Shown in pieces: positions 36,248-44,968 of a stretch of 64,000 nucleotides of DNA. The notes under the pieces are model-generated. The model searched no databases. It saw nothing but the letters and a program-made list of their open reading frames with translations, and had not been told where the DNA came from. Location: positions 1-64,000 of the forward strand of contig NZ_JANQJQ010000025.1 of assembly GCF_028281565.1 (NCBI RefSeq), given 5' to 3'. This DNA is from Seonamhaeicola sp. (lineage in GTDB: Bacteria > Bacteroidota > Bacteroidia > Flavobacteriales > Flavobacteriaceae). A program made the position numbers and the translations under genes. Within the stretch, counting starts at the first letter, position 1; every line of letters starts with the position of its first letter.

Positions 36248-38383
36248 ATGAAAAATTTATTTCTTTTTTTAGCACTTTTAGTGTTATCAGTCAGTGCGAG
36301 TGCACAACAAAATCAAGTACAACAGGACTCAACTTCAACAGAAAAATTAGATGAAGTTTTAGTAAAAGCGGTAAGAGTAGATGCCAACTCACCTATTACG
36401 CATTCTAATGTTAGTAAAGAAGAATTAGCTAAACGTAATTTAGGGCAGGATATTCCTATTTTACTAAATTACTTGCCATCCGTAGTAACAACCAGTGATG
36501 CCGGAGCAGGTATTGGTTATACCGGTATTAGAGTACGTGGTACAGATGCAACACGCGTCAATGTAACTATTAACGGTATTCCGTATAACGATGCTGAAAG
36601 TCAGGGAACGTTTTGGGTAAACTTGGGAGACTTTGTTTCGTCAACAGAAAGTTTACAATTACAGCGTGGTGTAGGGACATCAACTAATGGTTCAGGTGCT
36701 TTTGGAGCTAGTTTGAATTTGCTAACGGATGCTTTTTCAAAAGAGGCTTATGGTGAAATTTCAACAAGTGTTGGTAGTTACAATACAAGAAGACACACCG
36801 TGAAATTGAGTACAGGCCTATTGAATGATCATTTTGAAGTTTCAGGACGTTTCTCAAAAATAGATTCCGATGGTTATGTAGATAGAGCTTTTACAGATTT
36901 AAAGGCCTTCTTTTTACAGGGGGTTTATAAAGATGATAATACCTTAATTAAAGCCATAACTTTTGGAGGGAAGGAATATACGTATCAGTCATGGGCCGGA
37001 TTAACAGCAGAACAGCTTAGGGAAGACCGTCGCCAAAATCCGTATACCTACGACAATGAAACCGATAACTATTGGCAAGATCATTTTCAATTACATTGGA
37101 ATGAACGTTTTGATAATAACTGGTCTACAAATATTAGTTTAAACTATACCAAAGGGAAAGGGTATTTTGAACAATACAAACCTGAAGAGTCAGCTGCAGA
37201 TTTTGCAAATTTAATTGAAGACGATTCTGATGTTATAGTACGCAGATGGCTGGATAACGATTTTTATGTAGCCAATGCTAACGTAACCTATAAGAATAAT
37301 GGTTTTGAAATTATTTCGGGATTATCCTATAGTGTGTATACCGGCGATCACTTTGGAGAAGTGATCTGGGGCTCTGATTTAGCAGCAAACACTGATATTC
37401 GCGACCGTTACTACGAAGGTGATGCCACTAAGAATGATTTTAGTGTGTTCTCAAAAGCAACATTTCAATTAAGTAAAGAAATTACCGGATTTGTAGACTT
37501 ACAGGGTCGTTTTGTGAGTTACAAAACCAATGGTTTGAATTCTGACAGGGAATTATTTGTAACCGATGCAGATTTTAGTTTTTTTAATCCTAAGTTCGGA
37601 TTAACCTATAGGTCTGGCGAAGCCAATAGTTTTTATGCCTCTTATGCCAGAGCGAATAGAGAGCCTAATCGTGATGATTTTAAAGCCGGAGTAACAGAAA
37701 ATGAAACTTTGAATGATATTGAATTAGGGTGGCGTCATAACACTGGTAAAGTAGCCGTAAATACTAATATTTACTATATGTTCTATCAGAATCAACTGGT
37801 GCTAACCGGCGAATTGGATGATGTTGGAAGCCCTATAAGAGCCACCAGTGGTAAGAGCTATAGATTGGGGTTAGAGGTTGATGCCAATATTAAGTTCTGT
37901 AACGCGTTCAGTACGTCTACAAACGTAGCTTTAAGTAGAAATAAAAATAGAGATTTCACAAGTTCTATTGATGGAGAATTAGTAGACCTGGGAAATACTA
38001 ATATTTCATTTTCACCGGATTTGGTTATAGGTAATGCCCTTAACTTCTTTCCAGCGGAAAACTTACAATTATCACTTTTAAGTAAATATGTTGGTGAACA
38101 ATATATGGGTAATATAGATTCATCCGAATCTGTGTTAGATAGCTATTTTGTAAGTGATTTTAACGTGGTTTATGAGATCAAACCGAATAAGATATTTAAA
38201 TCAATTGTGTTATCTGCTTTAGTAAATAATATATTCAATAAGGAATATGTGTCTAACGGTTACTTTGGCTCGTTTGATTTTGATGATTCATCTAGTCCTA
38301 CGGGCACAACTACGGGCTATTTTGCCGGGTTCTATCCACAGGCTACAACAAACTTCCTGGTTGGGGCTACATTAAGATTTTGA
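36248..38383 (+). CDS. TonB-dependent receptor for thiamine
   Basis: Outer-membrane receptor, 711 residues from the ATG at 36248; the frame opens earlier but that part is the riboswitch leader. Signal peptide ~1-21 (LLVLSVSASAQQ). It has no carboxypeptidase-regulatory domain. The plug is at ~30-150 (RNLGQDIPILLNYLPSVVTTSDAG, GIRVRGTDATRVNVTINGIPYND) and the barrel ends in ATLRF. The TPP riboswitch upstream and the PnuC-type permease downstream point to thiamine or a thiamine precursor as substrate. Confidence 0.9.
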   Translation: MKNLFLFLALLVLSVSASAQQNQVQQDSTSTEKLDEVLVKAVRVDANSPITHSNVSKEELAKRNLGQDIPILLNYLPSVVTTSDAGAGIGYTGIRVRGTDATRVNVTINGIPYNDAESQGTFWVNLGDFVSSTESLQLQRGVGTSTNGSGAFGASLNLLTDAFSKEAYGEISTSVGSYNTRRHTVKLSTGLLNDHFEVSGRFSKIDSDGYVDRAFTDLKAFFLQGVYKDDNTLIKAITFGGKEYTYQSWAGLTAEQLREDRRQNPYTYDNETDNYWQDHFQLHWNERFDNNWSTNISLNYTKGKGYFEQYKPEESAADFANLIEDDSDVIVRRWLDNDFYVANANVTYKNNGFEIISGLSYSVYTGDHFGEVIWGSDLAANTDIRDRYYEGDATKNDFSVFSKATFQLSKEITGFVDLQGRFVSYKTNGLNSDRELFVTDADFSFFNPKFGLTYRSGEANSFYASYARANREPNRDDFKAGVTENETLNDIELGWRHNTGKVAVNTNIYYMFYQNQLVLTGELDDVGSPIRATSGKSYRLGLEVDANIKFCNAFSTSTNVALSRNKNRDFTSSIDGELVDLGNTNISFSPDLVIGNALNFFPAENLQLSLLSKYVGEQYMGNIDSSESVLDSYFVSDFNVVYEIKPNKIFKSIVLSALVNNIFNKEYVSNGYFGSFDFDDSSSPTGTTTGYFAGFYPQATTNFLVGATLRF

Positions 38384-38390
38384 TATTAGA

Positions 38391-39149
38391 ATGTTACCTG
38401 AAGCCTTTGGTTTAGTAGAAACGGCATATTTTAAGAGTTCTGATAGCGTTCTCAAAAAGGGATTTAAGGCCTTTCTTGAAAAACCGGAAGTTTATAAACG
38501 TGACTACCTTCAAGCGCACTATAAAGGTGCGTTTGATGGGTATTCTTATTTAGGCCAAAAAGATAGCTTGAATCAATACGATACGGATTTGTTGCACTCC
38601 TTTGTATTGTCTGAATTCTCTAAAAAAGAAGATTTTCCCAAAGCGTTTCATCCCTTCTTAACTCAGGAATGGGATCATTTAATAACGCGAATAAGACAGG
38701 TTGAATGGGAGATTATGGATGATTTGAAAATTCCGGGACTAAGGCAATTTTATGAGGCTAACATCGGGCATATGGTATCCTGCAATTACTACCCACCTGT
38801 TAATGAAAGTGTTTCATCAGAATTGCGATTGTCTAAACATGTAGATGTGTCGTTGTTTACAGTTTTTGTTTTTGGAGTTCCCGAGGGATTTGCACATCAT
38901 AATGCCTTAGGCCAAAAACAAGTATTAAAAACGGTAGATAATATTATAGTCTTCCCGGGCTATTTGTTAGAGTATCTCACCAAAGGGGCATATAAAGCTT
39001 TAGGACATCAGGTAGATTTTACAAACAAAAGTTTGGAACGTTTTTCCTTTGCTTTTTTTTCCATACCAAAGCCCTTTCAACATTTGGAGTTTCATGGCAG
39101 GCAGTTTACAAGTGAAGCCTATTATCAAAACTATTTGTCGCTTTTTTAA
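38391..39149 (+). CDS. 2-oxoglutarate/Fe(II)-type oxygenase in the thiamine operon
   Basis: 252 residues, no signal peptide, so cytoplasmic. The C-terminal half has the jelly-roll facial triad H150-x-D152 (KHVDVS) and H206 (GHQVDF), and R217-x-S219 (ERFSFAF), which binds the 2-oxoglutarate carboxylate in the isopenicillin-N-synthase-like group. Lies 7 bases after the thiamine TonB receptor and overlaps the permease start by one base, so it is expressed under the TPP riboswitch. Substrate unknown; perhaps it converts an oxidised, degraded or altered thiamine or pyrimidine precursor. Confidence 0.75.
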   Translation: MLPEAFGLVETAYFKSSDSVLKKGFKAFLEKPEVYKRDYLQAHYKGAFDGYSYLGQKDSLNQYDTDLLHSFVLSEFSKKEDFPKAFHPFLTQEWDHLITRIRQVEWEIMDDLKIPGLRQFYEANIGHMVSCNYYPPVNESVSSELRLSKHVDVSLFTVFVFGVPEGFAHHNALGQKQVLKTVDNIIVFPGYLLEYLTKGAYKALGHQVDFTNKSLERFSFAFFSIPKPFQHLEFHGRQFTSEAYYQNYLSLF

Positions 39150-39712
39150 TGGACCTATATTTAGAAATAATAGCGGTGATATGTGGACTGGCTTATTTGG
39201 TATTCCTGATTAAGGAGCAAATTCTTTGCTGGCTCTTTGGCATTATAGGTTCTTTATTCAGTATTGTATTATTTTATAAAACACAATTGTATTCCGAAGC
39301 TATTTTATACACCTATTATGTGATCATTGGAGTTTATGGTTGGATATATTGGAAAAGGTCTACGCAACAGAACCAGGTTTTTAAGGTGACTGATTTACCT
39401 GTGAGACATTATTTGTTTATCATTCTAATAGGAGAAGTGCTTTCCCTGTTATTGGGTTATTTCTTTGGGAATTATACCGATGCGGCAGCCCCGTATTTAG
39501 ATGCCCATACTACCATTTTTAGTTTCATAGCCAGCTATATGGAAGTTAAAAAATGGCTGGGTTCCTGGAAATTTTGGATTGTAATTAACGGCGTTACCAT
39601 TGCGCTGTATTTAGGTAAAGATTTAAACTGGTATAGTGCCTTAACCGTTGTGTATTTGATCTTTTCTTTTGTTGGCTATTTCAAGTGGAAGCAACAAATG
39701 CAACCCGCTTAA
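39149..39712 (+). CDS. pnuT: PnuC/PnuT-type thiamine permease
   Basis: 187 residues with six or seven membrane helices. Start MDLYLEIIAVICGLAYLVFLIKEQILCWLFGIIGS and the YGWIYWKR motif (near 68-75) match the PnuC family. Regulated with the receptor by the TPP riboswitch, so it is assigned the thiamine (PnuT) role. The last codons overlap the convergent lipoprotein gene by 4 bases. A thiamine pyrophosphokinase is not in the operon. Confidence 0.85.
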   Translation: MDLYLEIIAVICGLAYLVFLIKEQILCWLFGIIGSLFSIVLFYKTQLYSEAILYTYYVIIGVYGWIYWKRSTQQNQVFKVTDLPVRHYLFIILIGEVLSLLLGYFFGNYTDAAAPYLDAHTTIFSFIASYMEVKKWLGSWKFWIVINGVTIALYLGKDLNWYSALTVVYLIFSFVGYFKWKQQMQPA

Positions 39713-40137
39713 TTAAAAATCAAAAGGTTATTCCCGTTTTTTTCAACTCTATAAAACTTAAGAGAACAGCGTAACGACGAATTTTCTAAAGGCGCTCCGG
39801 TAACAAGGCTGTATTTGTTCTTATCAGGGCAACTGGAAGTAGCTTCTAATCCGGAAGGTACCAAAGTGGAACAGGCACTTGGCACACGATTAGGGTCACT
39901 GGCATCCCAGGCATAAAAATCAAAGCCGGTACTGGCAATAATAATACCGGCGTTTCCGGCATTAGGGATATATATCGAATTTCCTGCAAATTGCAACTGA
40001 CTGTATTGAGGGAGACTTAAATTTATAGTTTCATGAACATTGACGTCTAACAAAAACTTGCAGTTTTCGTCTTCTCCTGAATTTCCACTACAGGCACTTA
40101 GAAAGACCAGGCAAATAAGGATATAAATAACTTTCAT
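39709..40137 (-). CDS. Small lipoprotein, Rieske-like fold without the cluster ligands
   Basis: 142 residues with a lipoprotein signal at C16 (VFLSACSGN). The C-terminal half (WDASDPNRVPSACSTLVP ... SCPDKNKYSLVTGAPLEN) resembles a Rieske domain. The usual CxH and CxxH ligands are absent, leaving only isolated cysteines, so no iron-sulfur cluster is expected. Periplasmic or outer-membrane; function unknown. Convergent with the upstream permease. Confidence 0.6.
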   Translation of the reverse strand: MKVIYILICLVFLSACSGNSGEDENCKFLLDVNVHETINLSLPQYSQLQFAGNSIYIPNAGNAGIIIASTGFDFYAWDASDPNRVPSACSTLVPSGLEATSSCPDKNKYSLVTGAPLENSSLRCSLKFYRVEKNGNNLLIFN

Positions 40138-40202
40138 ATGCTATAAATGTGAGCCGCAATTTACAACAAAAAGCAAACACACTTAAATATTTTGTATATT
40201 TG

Positions 40203-40265
40203 CATTTGCAATCTCGTGAAAGCGGGATTTTTTTGATGCTGAACACGTTCAGCATCTTTTTATTC
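40203..40265. repeat. Two hairpin repeats upstream of greA
   Basis: AATCTCGTGAAAGCGGGATT followed by GATGCTGAACACGTTCAGCATC, the latter a perfect inverted repeat (GATGCTGAAC / GTTCAGCATC, with an AC loop). Related to the other CTGAAC repeats. A TATATTTG box (40195-40202) precedes them and may be the greA promoter. Confidence 0.6.
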
Positions 40266-40377
40266 AATAAACTACCTCTATGTATGCAATATGAGGTGTT
40301 TAGCAAAAACTATTTTAAATATTCGAGGTCATGCCCGAAGCATTATAAACCTCACCTAGTGAGTAAACGATGAAGTT

Positions 40378-40851
40378 ATGAGTAAAGTATCTTATTACAC
40401 GGCAGAAGGATTAAAAAAATTAAGAGACGAGTTAAATCACTTAAAGGATGTTGAGCGCCCAAAAGCATCTCAAGCCATTGCAGAAGCAAGAGATAAGGGC
40501 GATTTGAGTGAAAATGCAGAGTATGATGCAGCAAAAGAAGCACAGGGGCTTTTAGAAATGAAAATATCTAAAATGGAAGAAACCTTGGCTAATGCCAGAT
40601 TGATTGATGAATCACAACTGGACACTTCAAAAGTATTGGTGTTATCAACCGTTAAAATAAAGAACCAAACCAACGGTATGGAAATGACCTATACCTTGGT
40701 AGCCGAAAGTGAAGCAGATTTGGCTTCGGGTAAAATTTCGGTAAATTCTCCAATTGGCAAGGGCTTGTTAGGGAAATCTGTAGGTGAAGTAGCAGAAATT
40801 CAGGTGCCAAATGGTGTCATGAAATTCGATATTATTGAGATAACACGATAA
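40378..40851 (+). CDS. greA: Transcription elongation factor GreA
   Basis: 157 residues. N-terminal coiled coil (VSYYTAEGLKKLRDELNHLKDVERPKASQAIAEARDKGDLSENAEYDAAKE) with the acidic tip that enters the RNA polymerase secondary channel, followed by the FKBP-like C-terminal domain (INSPIGKGLLGKSVGEVAEI-like). Rescues backtracked polymerase by stimulating RNA cleavage. The HIT gene starts 10 bases later. Confidence 0.96.
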   Translation: MSKVSYYTAEGLKKLRDELNHLKDVERPKASQAIAEARDKGDLSENAEYDAAKEAQGLLEMKISKMEETLANARLIDESQLDTSKVLVLSTVKIKNQTNGMEMTYTLVAESEADLASGKISVNSPIGKGLLGKSVGEVAEIQVPNGVMKFDIIEITR

Positions 40852-40861
40852 ACTTTGGTTT

Positions 40862-41251
40862 ATGGCTTCAATTTTCACGAAAATAGTTAATGGCGATATT
40901 CCCTGTTACAAGATAGCCGAAACGGAGGAATTCTTTGCGTTTCTTGATATTAACCCAAACAGTAAAGGGCATACCCTTTGTATCCCTAAAAAGGAGGTTG
41001 ACAAGATTTTCGATTTAGACGAAGCCACCTATAACGGACTCATGAGTTTTTCAAGAACCATTGCGATGGCTATTGAAAAAGCCATTCCGTGTGAAAGAGT
41101 TGGTGTGTCGGTTATTGGATTAGAGGTGCCACATGTGCATGTACACTTAATTCCGTTACATTCCATGGATGACGCCCGTTTTATTAAAAAGGAAAAATTA
41201 TCTACTGAGGAATTCCAGGAAATAGCCAGGTCTATTCAAGCCCATCTATAA
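40862..41251 (+). CDS. HIT family nucleotide-binding hydrolase
   Basis: 129 residues. Histidine triad HVHVHLIPL (near 99-107), preceded by the GHTLCIPKKEV region, marks a branch of Hint-type nucleoside phosphoramidases. In the greA operon. Convergent 6-base overlap with the next gene on the minus strand. Confidence 0.93.
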   Translation: MASIFTKIVNGDIPCYKIAETEEFFAFLDINPNSKGHTLCIPKKEVDKIFDLDEATYNGLMSFSRTIAMAIEKAIPCERVGVSVIGLEVPHVHVHLIPLHSMDDARFIKKEKLSTEEFQEIARSIQAHL

Positions 41252-41596
41252 AATAGGATAAATTGCCAATACGGTAATAACAATAATTACCAGGGCAAAT
41301 AATAAAATAGCAATCCAGGAAGCCTGTTTCAAATATTTTGAGGGCTTTTTGGGTTGTATAGCTTTTTGCTGATATTCAAATACACGTTCAATAGCATCGG
41401 TCCATTGCACCGGATAAATAATAGAGTTACATACCTTACATTCTAAAATATGACTGACATCCGAAGTAACGGACCTGTAAAACTTAGTCTCCACTATTTT
41501 CTGTTGAAAAGTGAGCCGTAGCCCTTCATTGTTGAAACACTCCGGGCAGTTATTCTTTAAAACAACTTCTTTTAAATTAATAAATGATTCACTCAT
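41246..41596 (-). CDS. Small C-tail-anchored protein with zinc-ribbon-like cysteines
   Basis: 116 residues. Two cysteine pairs, CPEC (17-20) and CKVC (53-56), could form a zinc ribbon in the cytoplasm; a single membrane helix (~92-114) ends the protein. Family unknown to me. It starts 3 bases after the histidine-kinase gene ends, so the two are co-transcribed. Confidence 0.65.
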   Translation of the reverse strand: MSESFINLKEVVLKNNCPECFNNEGLRLTFQQKIVETKFYRSVTSDVSHILECKVCNSIIYPVQWTDAIERVFEYQQKAIQPKKPSKYLKQASWIAILLFALVIIVITVLAIYPIL

Positions 41597-41599
41597 AAC

Positions 41600-42751
41600 T
41601 TAAGCATGTTTTAAGCTTATTTGAATGGTAGTGCCTTTATCTTTTTCAGAGTGGAGCACTTTTATTTTACCATTGTGAAAATCTTCAATAATGCGTTTGG
41701 TGAGCGATAAACCTAATCCCCAACCCCGTTTTTTAGTGGTAAAACCGGGTTCGAAAATTTTATTAAAATGCTTTTTCGGAATGCCCTTTCCGGTATCGGT
41801 TACCGTTACTTTTACGTTGTTTTCCAGCTGGGAAATTTCAACTGTTAACTTGCCACGCCCTTTCATGGCATCAATAGCATTTTTAACCAGATTCTCAATC
41901 GTCCAGCTGTATAATTGCTTGTTTAGTTCAACGGGAATATGGTCATCCGGAGTTATCAGTTTAAACTCGATAAGGTCAGACGCTCTGGCTTTTAAATAAT
42001 CGTATGAATTAATAGTTTCTTCAACAATATTGGCGGTTTCCAGCGTCGGTAAAGATCCAATTTTACTAAAACGTTCCGTGATGATCTTTAATCGGTCAAC
42101 ATCCTTTTCAATTTCATTAATATAATCGGGATTGATATTTTCGCTTTTTAAAATCTCAGTCCAACCAATTAAAGAGGATAATGGTGTGCCAATTTGATGC
42201 GCGGTCTCTTTTGCCATACCGGACCAAAGCTTATTCTGGGTTGCATTTTTATTGCTGCTGTAAAAAAAGAAGATCACAGCTCCAAACAATACTACAATAA
42301 GTATCAGTGCCAAAGGATAGTACTTAAGCCTGTTAAGCAACGGTGAGTTGCCATAATAAATAGTGATGAACAATTTACCGTCATAAGATACTTCCAGAGG
42401 TGTATTTTCCTTTTCAAATTTTGCTATTAGTTTCTGTATATATATGGAATCTTTGGCTTTTATCGGGTCTATATTGTTGAAGTCTATGATGCCGTCTTTG
42501 TTGACCATGATCATAGGTGTTGTTTTATTACTGGTAATTACCTTTAGTGGCAAATCTCCCATATCAGCATTAAGATTATCCGTTTTTATTAAATCTGAAT
42601 GAGAAGACGCCAAAATTTCCATTTTAGTGCGTTCTTCATGCTTAAAGTGCTGAAAAAACTCATAGGTTTTCCACATGATAACAGACACAACAATAAATGA
42701 GGCAGCTACAATAAACCAGCGAAAGGCATTTTGGTGCTTAGTAAACATCAT
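41600..42751 (-). CDS. Sensor histidine kinase
   Basis: 383 residues. Two membrane helices (~12-27 and ~145-163) enclose a ~115-residue periplasmic sensor domain. The dimerisation helix has the phospho-acceptor H185 (ETAHQIGTPLSSL). The ATPase core has NLVKNAIDAM, DTGKGIPKKHF and GWGLGLSLTKRI. No response-regulator gene is adjacent, so it is an orphan. A second start Met, one codon in, is possible. Signal unknown. Confidence 0.9.
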   Translation of the reverse strand: MMFTKHQNAFRWFIVAASFIVVSVIMWKTYEFFQHFKHEERTKMEILASSHSDLIKTDNLNADMGDLPLKVITSNKTTPMIMVNKDGIIDFNNIDPIKAKDSIYIQKLIAKFEKENTPLEVSYDGKLFITIYYGNSPLLNRLKYYPLALILIVVLFGAVIFFFYSSNKNATQNKLWSGMAKETAHQIGTPLSSLIGWTEILKSENINPDYINEIEKDVDRLKIITERFSKIGSLPTLETANIVEETINSYDYLKARASDLIEFKLITPDDHIPVELNKQLYSWTIENLVKNAIDAMKGRGKLTVEISQLENNVKVTVTDTGKGIPKKHFNKIFEPGFTTKKRGWGLGLSLTKRIIEDFHNGKIKVLHSEKDKGTTIQISLKHA

Positions 42752-42872
42752 TAAAACTTAATTTAACATGTAATATAATGTAAATCTGTTAATATTATTG
42801 CCCAAGTTGTTAGTAAATCGGTTTTTAGTTGCACGCTTTATTGGTTACATTTGTTGAAACTAAAAGCGTTTA

Positions 42873-43751
42873 ATGGCGTCGTTTGAACCAAAAGAATTAT
42901 CAACCGGGAAATTGCACAGCTATTTGTTGAGCGCTGTAGCACCCAGACCCATTGCTTTTGCGAGTACTGTTGATAAAAACGGGACACCAAATTTGTCACC
43001 TTTTAGTTTTTTTAATGTGTTTAGTGCTAATCCGCCGGTTATGATTTTTTCACCGGCAAGACGGGTTAGGGACAATACAACCAAACATACATTGCATAAC
43101 GTTGAAACCACAAAAGAAGTGGTTATTAATGTGGTGAATTTTGATATGGTGCATCAAATGTCATTGAGCAGTACGGAATATCCGGAAGGGGTTAATGAGT
43201 TTGAAAAAGCAGGTTTAACCATGTTAAAGTCCGATTTGGTCAAGCCATTCAGGGTAGGAGAATCACCGGTACAGTTTGAATGTAAAGTGAATGAGGTGGT
43301 GGCATTAGGATCTGAAGGCGGTGCGGGTAATTTGGTGATCTGTGAGGTGTTAAAGTTGCATGTCGATGATGCCGTTTTAAATGAAGATGAAACCATCAAT
43401 CAAACTAAATTGGATTTGGTAGCCCGCGCCGGAGGTAGCTTTTACAGTAGAGCTAAAAAGGGCTTTTTTGAAATACCCAAACCCATAGCAACGTTAGGCA
43501 TTGGTGTTGATAGTTTTCCGGAGCATGTGAAAAACAGTATGATCTTAACCGGAAACGATCTAGGGATGTTAGGTAATGTAGAAACTTTACCAAACGAAGA
43601 AGATGTTGCAGCTTTTATAAATGATTTAAGTGATCGCTATCCGAACATAAAAACAGCAACGCACAGAGAAAAGCATAAATTGGCACGCAACTATTTAAGC
43701 TTTGGAGATGTGGAAAGTGCGTGGAAAATACTATTAAGTGAGAATAAATAA
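42873..43751 (+). CDS. Flavin reductase family protein
   Basis: 292 residues. The N-terminal ~200 residues form an FMN-binding split-barrel typical of flavin reductases (SAVAPRPIAFASTVDKNG, PFSFFNVFSANPPVMIFSP, DFDMVHQMSLS-like segment). The extra C-terminal ~90 residues are helical. Cytoplasmic; substrate unknown. The DUF3127 gene follows after 19 bases. Confidence 0.82.
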   Translation: MASFEPKELSTGKLHSYLLSAVAPRPIAFASTVDKNGTPNLSPFSFFNVFSANPPVMIFSPARRVRDNTTKHTLHNVETTKEVVINVVNFDMVHQMSLSSTEYPEGVNEFEKAGLTMLKSDLVKPFRVGESPVQFECKVNEVVALGSEGGAGNLVICEVLKLHVDDAVLNEDETINQTKLDLVARAGGSFYSRAKKGFFEIPKPIATLGIGVDSFPEHVKNSMILTGNDLGMLGNVETLPNEEDVAAFINDLSDRYPNIKTATHREKHKLARNYLSFGDVESAWKILLSENK

Positions 43752-43770
43752 TAAATATATAAATTAAGAA

Positions 43771-44148
43771 ATGGAAGTTCAAGGAAGAATTAAAGTTATA
43801 GGAGAAACACAAACCTTTGGAGCCAATGGTTTTAGAAAGCGAGAAATAGTTGTAACCACAGAGGAGCAGTATCCGCAACATATTATGGTGGAATTTGTTC
43901 AGGATAAAACCGACTTATTAAACAATTATCAGGTAGGACAACAAGTAAAGATAAATATCAATTTACGTGGTAGAGAATGGGTGAATCCTCAGGGGGAAAC
44001 CAAATATTTTAACTCTATTCAAGGTTGGAGAATTGAAGCTGTACAGCAGGAACCGGCTGCTGGCGATGTGCCTCCGGTACCTCCAATGGATGCTTTTGAA
44101 CCTGCCGGAGAACTAAAAGAAGAGGATCACGACGATCTGCCATTTTAG
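43771..44148 (+). CDS. DUF3127 protein with SSB-like acidic tail
   Basis: 125 residues. The N-terminal ~90 residues look OB-fold-like (MEVQGRIKVIGETQTFGANGFRKREIVV ... INLRGREWVNPQGETKYFNSIQGW). A Pro/Glu-rich linker leads to EEDHDDLPF (117-125), nearly identical to the EDENDDLPF end of the SSB at 18900. The family is of unknown function. The tail suggests that it docks with the same partner proteins as SSB, possibly binding single-stranded nucleic acid. Confidence 0.85.
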   Translation: MEVQGRIKVIGETQTFGANGFRKREIVVTTEEQYPQHIMVEFVQDKTDLLNNYQVGQQVKININLRGREWVNPQGETKYFNSIQGWRIEAVQQEPAAGDVPPVPPMDAFEPAGELKEEDHDDLPF

Positions 44149-44157
44149 TATAAATTG

Positions 44158-44187
44158 TCACCCTGAGCGCAGTCGAAGGGTCTCGAG
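44158..44187. repeat. Dispersed repeat after the DUF3127 gene
   Basis: TGTCACCCTGAGCGCAGTCGAAGGGTCTCGAG, the reverse-orientation form of the CTTCGACTGCGCTCAG element; CCCT / AGGG can pair. Confidence 0.65.
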
Positions 44188-44190
44188 TAA

Positions 44191-44218
44191 AAACCTCAAC
44201 AAATTAATGTTGAGGTTT
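44191..44218 (+). terminator. Terminator after the DUF3127 gene
   Basis: Perfect 11-base stem AAACCTCAACA / TGTTGAGGTTT with loop AATTAA, followed by GTTATTTTT. Confidence 0.85.
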
Positions 44219-44280
44219 GTTATTTTTACACAATATTGTAGTTTGAATTTTCCTTGAAAAAAATATCAAGAATGTTTTAG

Positions 44281-44910
44281 ATGCATTATTTAAACAATGA
44301 CATATGGTTCCCAAATGTGAATCAGGCTACCTCCGAAGGGCTGTTGGCTGTTGGTGGGGACTTATCTGTAGAACGTTTAGTGCTGGCATATAAGTCCGGT
44401 ATTTTTCCCTGGTTTGATTCTGAAGAACCTATTTTATGGTGGAGCCCGGATCCACGATTTGTGTTGTTTCCTGAAAAACTGAAGGTTTCTAAAAGCATGA
44501 AGCAGGTTTTGCGTAACAAGGACTTTACCGTTACGGTAAACCAGGCTTTTAAAGCTGTTATTAAGGAATGTGCTAAAGCCAAACGAAACGGACAGGAAAG
44601 TACCTGGATCACTAAAAGTATAATCGATGCCTATATAAAATTACATGAACTGGGATATGCCAAATCTGTTGAAGTATGGCAAGATGATGCACTTGTTGGC
44701 GGTTTTTACGGCGTTGATCTGAACAATGGGGTGTTTTGTGGCGAAAGTATGTTTGCCAAAGTAAATAATGCCAGTAAAGCAGGATTTATCACGTTTATAC
44801 AAAACACCGATTATAAATTGATAGATTGCCAGATCTATACGAATCATTTGGAAAGTTTGGGAGCCGAAGAGATTTCCAGAAACACTTTTTTGGAGCATTT
44901 AAAGGGTTGA
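44281..44910 (+). CDS. aat: Leucyl/phenylalanyl-tRNA--protein transferase
   Basis: 209 residues. N-end-rule enzyme that adds Leu or Phe to proteins with basic N-termini. FPNVNQATSEGLLAVGGDLSVERLVLAYKSGIFPWF, WWSPDPRFVL and VGGFYGVDL...FCGESMFAKVNNASKAGF are typical of the family. Complete; single gene. Confidence 0.95.
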   Translation: MHYLNNDIWFPNVNQATSEGLLAVGGDLSVERLVLAYKSGIFPWFDSEEPILWWSPDPRFVLFPEKLKVSKSMKQVLRNKDFTVTVNQAFKAVIKECAKAKRNGQESTWITKSIIDAYIKLHELGYAKSVEVWQDDALVGGFYGVDLNNGVFCGESMFAKVNNASKAGFITFIQNTDYKLIDCQIYTNHLESLGAEEISRNTFLEHLKG

Positions 44911-44968
44911 TCTGTGATAACGATTTGGGTTATTAAGGAGCAACCATATTGAAACATTAAACAAACTA

